A stretch of 37,536 bases of DNA from Bacteroidota bacterium (GTDB taxonomy: Bacteria > Bacteroidota > Bacteroidia > Sphingobacteriales > Sphingobacteriaceae), in NCBI GenBank assembly GCA_013288685.1, contig JABDBM010000034.1, forward strand, positions 1 to 37,536, given 5' to 3'. Position numbers and translations under genes: made by a program. Each line of letters starts with the position of its first letter. The first letter of the stretch is position 1. The notes below the pieces were generated by a model. That model worked only from the letters and a program-made list of their open reading frames with translations, was not told where the DNA came from and did not search any database. Below, piece after piece: positions 32,301-37,536 of this stretch.

Positions 32301-34124
32301 TTATTGCAACTTATTTAATATTGGTGTTTTACTGCTGTTTAAACGGCTTATATCACTCTTCAATAATTCAAATACCACAATTTCATTCTTTCCGGTTTTT
32401 AGCCATTCGGCAGGTAAATAAATACTTTGTTGCGGGCCTACCGACCAGTATCTGCCTAAATTATGGCCGTTTACCCAAACCACTCCTTTACCCCAATTAC
32501 GCATATTCAAATAGCTATCCGCAACTTTCGAAAGATCAAACGTACCTTTTCGTATCACAGGTGTGTTTATAGCTTTTTTGTCGTTGTAAACAATACTGTT
32601 AACCTGGTTAAATGGCAAACTATACATATCCCAATTATAAATCTCTTTGCCATTAAATAATACACTTTCTGTTATCCCTTTTTTGTTTTTAAGCAGGTAA
32701 GGACCGAAGTTTATCCGCCCTAAATTCTCAACCAGGATATCTAACTTTACTTTACCCTCCGGCAGCGTAAGTTCAATGCTGTCCAGTTTATGCCTGCGAT
32801 CAAGTACGCCTATACGTTTCCCGTTTACCATTATAACCGCATAATCACGCAGTTGGTTAAGCTTAAGTGTGCCGGTTTTGCCGCCGGTTATAGTGGTGTG
32901 ATATAAAACAAAGCCATAATCCTGGTTCAAATCTTCAAAAGTTAAAGGTGTTTTGTTGAAAACGGGTTTGGGCAAAACATCTAATATACCAGCTGATTCT
33001 TTTAATTCGACATTGTAGATGGCCATCGTTGGTTTCGCAGCCGGTACGGGCGGCAAGGTTTGTCCGGAAGGCAAGTGTTTAGCTATAACATCCCTGAACA
33101 GCATAAACTTTTTTGTAGGATTACCGGCCTCGTCCAAAGGCGCATCGTAATCATAACTGCTAATTTGCGGCTCATAAGGATGCGTATCGTTATAATTAGC
33201 ACCATTCATAAAGCCCCGTGTTGTACCGCCATGAAACATATACATGTTAATGGATATACCCGCCGATAAAACATTTTCCAATTTGCGCGTATAATTTTCT
33301 GCTGCTACAGTATGGTGCGCAGTGCCCCACCAGTCGAACCAGGCTGGATACCATTCAGCAATATAGAAGGGGCCTTTGCCACCATGGTTTTCGCTGATTA
33401 GCTTTTTTACTTTTATAGGATCATCAATTCCATTAATGGCAGGCAGTAAACCGGGCAAATGCCCGTTTACTATTGCGTCAGTAGGATCGCAAGTGTATAG
33501 CAAGCCGTCAAACCCCGCCTCTTTAAATAACCGCTGATTAATGGCTAAATATTCTTTATCGCTACCGTACGAACCATATTCGTTTTCAATTTGTACCATT
33601 AAAATATTCCCGCCGTGGTTAACCTGTAATGGCGCAAGTTGCTTACCTACCTCTTTAATGTAGGTTTCATATTCTTTCAAATATTTCTCTTCCTTGCTGC
33701 GCACTACCAGTCCTTTTTCATTTTGCAGCCAGTAAGGGTAACCCCCAAATTCCCATTCGGCACAAACATAAGGGCTGGGCCTTAATATCACCCACAAGCC
33801 TTCTTCCTTGGCTATTTTAACAAATTCGGCCACATTATTATTGCCGCTGAAATCAAACTTGCCTTTTTGCGGCTCGTGTAAATTCCAGAACACGTATGTG
33901 CCTATGGTATTTAAACCCATAGCTTTCGCCATTTTCATACGTGCACGCCAGGCCTGCCGGGGTACGCGGGGATAATGCATTTCGCCGGATATCATCTGGA
34001 AAGGCTTCCCATCAAGCATAAAGGACGAATCGCTCAGGGTGAAAGAATGCCCTGTTTTTTGAGCGTTGAGACTAATATGTGCGAGCAGAATAAAAGATAG
34101 CATCAGTGCTTTTTTAATGGTCAT
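32301..34124 (-). CDS. GH35 beta-galactosidase, exported
   Basis: I choose the ATG at 34124, which gives a normal signal peptide ('KKALMLSFILLAHISLNAQ') and 607 residues. A frame-consistent ATG at 34163, directly after the GH2 stop, would add 13 residues. GH35 features are 'GEMHYPRVPRQAWRARMKMAK', 'TYVFWNLHEPQKGKFDF', acid/base E182 in 'QIENEYGSYG' and nucleophile E257 in 'FYIAEWYPAWFD'. C-terminal jelly-roll domains end with 'GVVWVNGHNLGRYWSVGPQQSIYLP'. It cleaves terminal beta-galactose. It is in an operon with the GH2 gene. Confidence 0.93.
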   Translation of the reverse strand: MTIKKALMLSFILLAHISLNAQKTGHSFTLSDSSFMLDGKPFQMISGEMHYPRVPRQAWRARMKMAKAMGLNTIGTYVFWNLHEPQKGKFDFSGNNNVAEFVKIAKEEGLWVILRPSPYVCAEWEFGGYPYWLQNEKGLVVRSKEEKYLKEYETYIKEVGKQLAPLQVNHGGNILMVQIENEYGSYGSDKEYLAINQRLFKEAGFDGLLYTCDPTDAIVNGHLPGLLPAINGIDDPIKVKKLISENHGGKGPFYIAEWYPAWFDWWGTAHHTVAAENYTRKLENVLSAGISINMYMFHGGTTRGFMNGANYNDTHPYEPQISSYDYDAPLDEAGNPTKKFMLFRDVIAKHLPSGQTLPPVPAAKPTMAIYNVELKESAGILDVLPKPVFNKTPLTFEDLNQDYGFVLYHTTITGGKTGTLKLNQLRDYAVIMVNGKRIGVLDRRHKLDSIELTLPEGKVKLDILVENLGRINFGPYLLKNKKGITESVLFNGKEIYNWDMYSLPFNQVNSIVYNDKKAINTPVIRKGTFDLSKVADSYLNMRNWGKGVVWVNGHNLGRYWSVGPQQSIYLPAEWLKTGKNEIVVFELLKSDISRLNSSKTPILNKLQ

Positions 34125-34163
34125 GTTAGGTTGTGGTGTATATAATAAAGTATTTATTGACAT

Positions 34164-36599
34164 TTATTGAACGGTTAATTGCACGCTTGCCTGCTTAAGC
34201 GATTTAGCGCCAATTCTTATGGTTACTAATCCGGCATCTCCGGTAGTTTGTATGTAAGCAAGCATCCGCCCGTGCAATGCATTCCGCTTATTAGCCTGGT
34301 AACTCTCGTGGCTGCTTAGGCTGCCGCTTTCCAGTCCCAATAGTTTAGCCGGGCCACTCAGTTCCAGCTGAATTTCGTTATCTGCTGTATAGACAGTATT
34401 TCCCTGGGCATCCGTTATTTGAATTTCAAGCTGGCACAATCCTTTTGTTTGGGATTTAAAGGTGGTTTTATCGGCAACAACACTTATTTGGGTGCTCTCG
34501 CCAGTTGTCTTTAACACATAGCTACTCACTTCTATACCCTTATTATAGCCTTTTACCAATAGCCCGCCCGATTGATAGTCTACATCCCACGAAGGGACCT
34601 GGCCCTTTGCCTCATTTTTTACTTTCCTGCCAAGCGACTGACCATTTAAAAAAAGCTCGGCCTCCTGGCAATTGGTATAACACTCAACCCGAATTTTACT
34701 ACTCTGCCGCCAGTTCCAGGATGGCTGTGACATTACCCTGCGTGGAGCGCCGCTGTCGGTCTTAGCTGCAATTTCCCTGCAAACCAGGTAGGTCATCGGC
34801 TTATCGCTCCATAGGCTCTGCCGGTAATAATATTGAGGCTTTTTAAATCCGGCCAAATCAAGTAAACCTGCGCCATTGCTTCGCATTGGCCATTTTCCGG
34901 CTTCGCCCATATAATCTATCCCTGTCCATAAAAACTGCGCCGAAATATAGGCGCTGCTATCAACGGCGTCCCAGGCTTGTTTTCGCATACTGTTTTCACT
35001 TCCGTAGATTACGCGGTTGGGATATTTTTTGTGATCCGCCGGGTACCGGTATTCCTGGTAATTGTATCCCACTATATCCAGCGTTTCGGGATAACCAACT
35101 TCGTTTGACATTACTACCCCGGCCAATGCAGCGGTAACCGGCCGGGTTTCGTCAACTGCTTTCACTGTTTTTACTAATTGCTTAGCGATAACGGTGAGGC
35201 CTTCCGCCGCAGGATGGTCGGGTAGGTAGCCCTTGCCATAAATCTGCGGGTTTGTGCCGGTGTTTAACACTTTATCGCTGTAAGGATCATTGGGATAATC
35301 AATTTCATTCCCTATGCTCCACATAATAATGGACGGATGATTGCGCCCGCGCAAAACCATGTCACGCAAATCCCTGTCGGCCCATTCCTTAAAATATTCA
35401 TGATAACCATCCTTTGATGGTGTGCCCACATTCCAGCCTTTCACCCATTTATTTTTGCCAATTTCCCATTCGTCAAATGCTTCATCCATCACTAAAAAGC
35501 CCATTTCATCGGCCAGTTTGTACATATAGTCCGCATGGGGATTATGGCTTAAGCGGAGCGCGTTTACACCTGCCTCTTTTAATATATTAAGCCTGCGAAT
35601 CCAAACTTCCTCAGGCACGGCAACGCCCAGGGCCCCGGCATCGTCATGTATGCAAACACCTTTAATTTTGGTGCTTTTGCCGTTTAAGAAAAATCCGTTA
35701 TCCTTATCAAAACGGATGCTGCGTACGCCCGTTTGCTGGTTTACCTGGTCAATCAATTTACCATTTTGTGATACCTGTACCTGCAATTGATATAAATAGG
35801 GGCGCTCGATACGCCATAATTGAGGCGATGTTACCTGGCTGTTAAAGGTAATTGCATTTTCGCCTTTTTTTACAGCAACCGGTTTTTGAGCTGTGGCAAC
35901 AATTTTGCCGGCTGAATCAATGAGGTTAAATTTAACATTTATATTTTGTACGGAAGATTTATTATTGGTTACTGATACCTTAACTTTTATTGAGGATTTG
36001 TCCGCCGATACCCCCGGAGTTGTAAACGCTACATCCCATAAGCCAACATGAACCTGGCTTTTAACGATAAGATAAACGTTACGATAGATACCCGATCCTG
36101 TATACCACCTCGAATCGGCAAACTTACTGTGGTCAACTTTTACGGTAATAGTATTAGATGCTTTATAGTTTAGGTAGGGCGAAATTTCATATTGAAAAGG
36201 AACAAAGCCATTGGGCCTTTTACCCAGGTAATGGCCGTTTATCCATACCTCGCTGTTTTTGTACACGCCATCAAAATAGATGTACACTTGTTTTGAAGAC
36301 CAGCTTTTGTTGGCAGTAAAGCTTTTTTTATACCATCCTATACCGCCGGGTAAAAAGCCTGTGGCACTTGCCCATTCACTGCTAAATGACGCTTCGATGC
36401 TCCAGTCGTGCGGCAGTTGGGTTTCTTTCCATAGAAGGTCAAAGTCTCCGCTGTTGCTTCTGTTAACGATATCACCACTATGAAATAGCCATCCATCGTT
36501 AAATAAAACAGGAAGACCAATGTTATTTTGTGCATGCAATACAGCTGGTATGTGCAAAACAACAAACAGATACAGGATTAAGAATTTCTTATTTTTCAT
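34164..36599 (-). CDS. GH2 family beta-galactosidase-like enzyme, exported
   Basis: The product has 811 residues with a signal peptide ending 'PAVLHAQ'. Domains in order: sugar-binding jelly roll (about 30-180, 'YFDGVYKNSEVWINGHYLG'), immunoglobulin-like domain (about 185-290), TIM barrel (about 300-590) with acid/base N431-E432 ('MWSIGNEIDYP') and nucleophile E535 ('IYGSENS'), then extra beta domains of the DUF4982 type and an Ig-like end. The barrel has 'ALRLSHNPHADYMYKLADEMGFLVMDEAFDEW'. It probably removes beta-galactose from galactan side chains. The GH30 gene ends 13 bp upstream. Confidence 0.92.
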   Translation of the reverse strand: MKNKKFLILYLFVVLHIPAVLHAQNNIGLPVLFNDGWLFHSGDIVNRSNSGDFDLLWKETQLPHDWSIEASFSSEWASATGFLPGGIGWYKKSFTANKSWSSKQVYIYFDGVYKNSEVWINGHYLGKRPNGFVPFQYEISPYLNYKASNTITVKVDHSKFADSRWYTGSGIYRNVYLIVKSQVHVGLWDVAFTTPGVSADKSSIKVKVSVTNNKSSVQNINVKFNLIDSAGKIVATAQKPVAVKKGENAITFNSQVTSPQLWRIERPYLYQLQVQVSQNGKLIDQVNQQTGVRSIRFDKDNGFFLNGKSTKIKGVCIHDDAGALGVAVPEEVWIRRLNILKEAGVNALRLSHNPHADYMYKLADEMGFLVMDEAFDEWEIGKNKWVKGWNVGTPSKDGYHEYFKEWADRDLRDMVLRGRNHPSIIMWSIGNEIDYPNDPYSDKVLNTGTNPQIYGKGYLPDHPAAEGLTVIAKQLVKTVKAVDETRPVTAALAGVVMSNEVGYPETLDIVGYNYQEYRYPADHKKYPNRVIYGSENSMRKQAWDAVDSSAYISAQFLWTGIDYMGEAGKWPMRSNGAGLLDLAGFKKPQYYYRQSLWSDKPMTYLVCREIAAKTDSGAPRRVMSQPSWNWRQSSKIRVECYTNCQEAELFLNGQSLGRKVKNEAKGQVPSWDVDYQSGGLLVKGYNKGIEVSSYVLKTTGESTQISVVADKTTFKSQTKGLCQLEIQITDAQGNTVYTADNEIQLELSGPAKLLGLESGSLSSHESYQANKRNALHGRMLAYIQTTGDAGLVTIRIGAKSLKQASVQLTVQ

Positions 36600-36612
36600 A
36601 AATAGATGCAGA

Positions 36613-37536
36613 CTATTGAATGATTCCGGTTATGGTGGTTACCGACTTTGGTTGTATTGTTACGGTATTTGCCCCACTTGTAGCCCCGCCAGCCTGCAAA
36701 TCAGTTGATGAGGATGTGGTAAATATCTTTAACCCTGAAACTTTATCGTTCCCGGCATTTAAATTTACCGGTATATTTTCAGTATTATCATTAACGATAA
36801 CTACCGTAAGATTATTTCCATTTTTAAAGGCAGAGATTAACAATGGTGTTTTCAATAATTGATTGCCGCTCAAACCGGCATCAACCCTTACTGCTCCCGG
36901 CCTGATGAACCTGCTATAATTGCCCATGGCCCAAAGCATTTTGCTGGCATAATAATTACCATCGGTTTTGTTTTTATCTACATAAATAAGGCCATCTTTA
37001 TAATCAAATGGCGAAATAGCTAACCACCATTGCCAGGCGGATGCATTGGCTGCTGTTAGATCGGTATGGATAACCCTTGCCAGGTATAGCGCCGGGTTAA
37101 TACCTAAATCGCGTTTATTGCCATCTATTTCGCCCCCGTTATCGCCGAGAATGCAATATTCTGACTGCCAAAAAGATAACCCGGAAATATCATTTGTGCT
37201 GTTAGCAAGTAATTGCCTGAATTTTACGGCTGTTGGCGCAGGGGAGGTTGTAAAGTAACTGTGACCGGCAATGATTTTGCTTGCATTTTTCAAGTCGCCG
37301 ATATAATTACGTGAGCCTGACTTAAAAAAATCAGTGATCTGACTTCCCTTTCCGGGCTTATCAGCTGCCCAAAAGAGGTAAGTTATACTACCAGCTTCCG
37401 AAACTAATATTTTTGATGGAATGTTATTTTCCGTAAATGACTTGTCAATTGACCGGGCTAAGCCCGATATTTCGGTATTGGTATATGGGCAGCCTTCTTG
37501 TCCGCCATCGCTCCAATCCCATTGCGGTTCGTTTAC
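36613..37536 (-). CDS. GH30 family glycoside hydrolase, C-terminal 307 residues (5' end outside window)
   Basis: The frame is open to the right edge of the window, so the start lies beyond it; an in-frame TTG at 37293 is internal. The fragment begins with V-N-E-P ('NEPQWDWSDGGQEGCPY'), the GH30 acid/base motif, and later has 'SFWQSEYCILG', whose Glu fits the nucleophile. A C-terminal beta-sandwich follows ('YSRFIRPGAVRVDAG...LLISAFKNGNNLTVVIVNDN'). The 'NEPQWDW...QEG' form resembles the endo-beta-1,6-galactanase branch, which fits the alpha- and beta-galactosidases downstream. It is the first visible gene of the operon. Confidence 0.88.
   Translation of the reverse strand, partial: VNEPQWDWSDGGQEGCPYTNTEISGLARSIDKSFTENNIPSKILVSEAGSITYLFWAADKPGKGSQITDFFKSGSRNYIGDLKNASKIIAGHSYFTTSPAPTAVKFRQLLANSTNDISGLSFWQSEYCILGDNGGEIDGNKRDLGINPALYLARVIHTDLTAANASAWQWWLAISPFDYKDGLIYVDKNKTDGNYYASKMLWAMGNYSRFIRPGAVRVDAGLSGNQLLKTPLLISAFKNGNNLTVVIVNDNTENIPVNLNAGNDKVSGLKIFTTSSSTDLQAGGATSGANTVTIQPKSVTTITGIIQ

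Noticed and set aside
36613..37293. Start of the GH30 gene at the TTG at 37293
   Set aside because: The frame continues upstream to the window edge and includes the conserved N-E-P motif, so the TTG is internal.

Overview
The window looks like chromosome from a Bacteroidota soil or plant-associated bacterium of the Sphingobacteriaceae (Mucilaginibacter-like; the genus is a guess). The reasons are two SusC/SusD pairs, a FecR-type anti-sigma factor, lipoproteins whose lipobox Cys is followed by Lys/Asn, TAnnTTTG-type -7 promoter boxes, and galactan glycoside hydrolases.

Layout. 1-12.9 kb (+ strand) is a FecR-controlled uptake locus: the 3' end of fecR, a SusC-type receptor with an N-terminal STN signalling domain, SusD, a DUF4843-type lipoprotein, a PKD-like lipoprotein, a TlpA thioredoxin, an M16 peptidase and a basic-secretory-protein-type peptidase. 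The gene content suggests peptide or protein use. 13.0-30.6 kb holds what I read as one cysteine/sulfur-starvation regulon. 30.7-37.5 kb (- strand) is a galactan or arabinogalactan locus transcribed in the order GH30, GH2, GH35, GH27.

The middle region is the notable part. Four transcription units begin with a very short ORF that ends in a run of cysteine codons directly or almost directly before its stop: 14411-14536 (ends CCMCCCC), 24878-24958 (CCCCR), 28066-28113 on the minus strand (CCCCC) and 29391-29453 (CCC). They precede, respectively, a SusC/SusD pair with an M14 carboxypeptidase downstream, a peroxiredoxin-like protein that has lost its active-site cysteines, a cysteine-free phytanoyl-CoA-dioxygenase-like protein, and an exported papain-like protein. 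The same four promoters, plus those of a TlpA-like gene (13095) and of an ATP-grasp / flavin sulfone-monooxygenase-like / Rrf2 operon (22271-24729), carry a shared 19-bp palindrome, consensus DTCTAY-N7-RTAGRM. That operon encodes a likely binder of the site, an Rrf2-family regulator with four clustered cysteines. A tRNA-Cys gene lies just upstream of it.

Working model (inference): the Rrf2 protein senses sulfur or Fe-S status and acts at the palindrome, while ribosome stalling at Cys codons adds a second, translation-based control. The proteins behind the leaders are unusually poor in cysteine (about 6 Cys in about 3,235 residues by eye), as expected for a sulfur-sparing response. Polycysteine leader peptides are known from mycobacteria; I know of no description in Bacteroidota combined with an Rrf2 palindrome. 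Intergenic DNA between 25.7 and 26.6 kb holds repeats and the remnant of a SnoaL-like gene, and a ~135-bp repeat occurs twice (19.1 kb and 32.1 kb).
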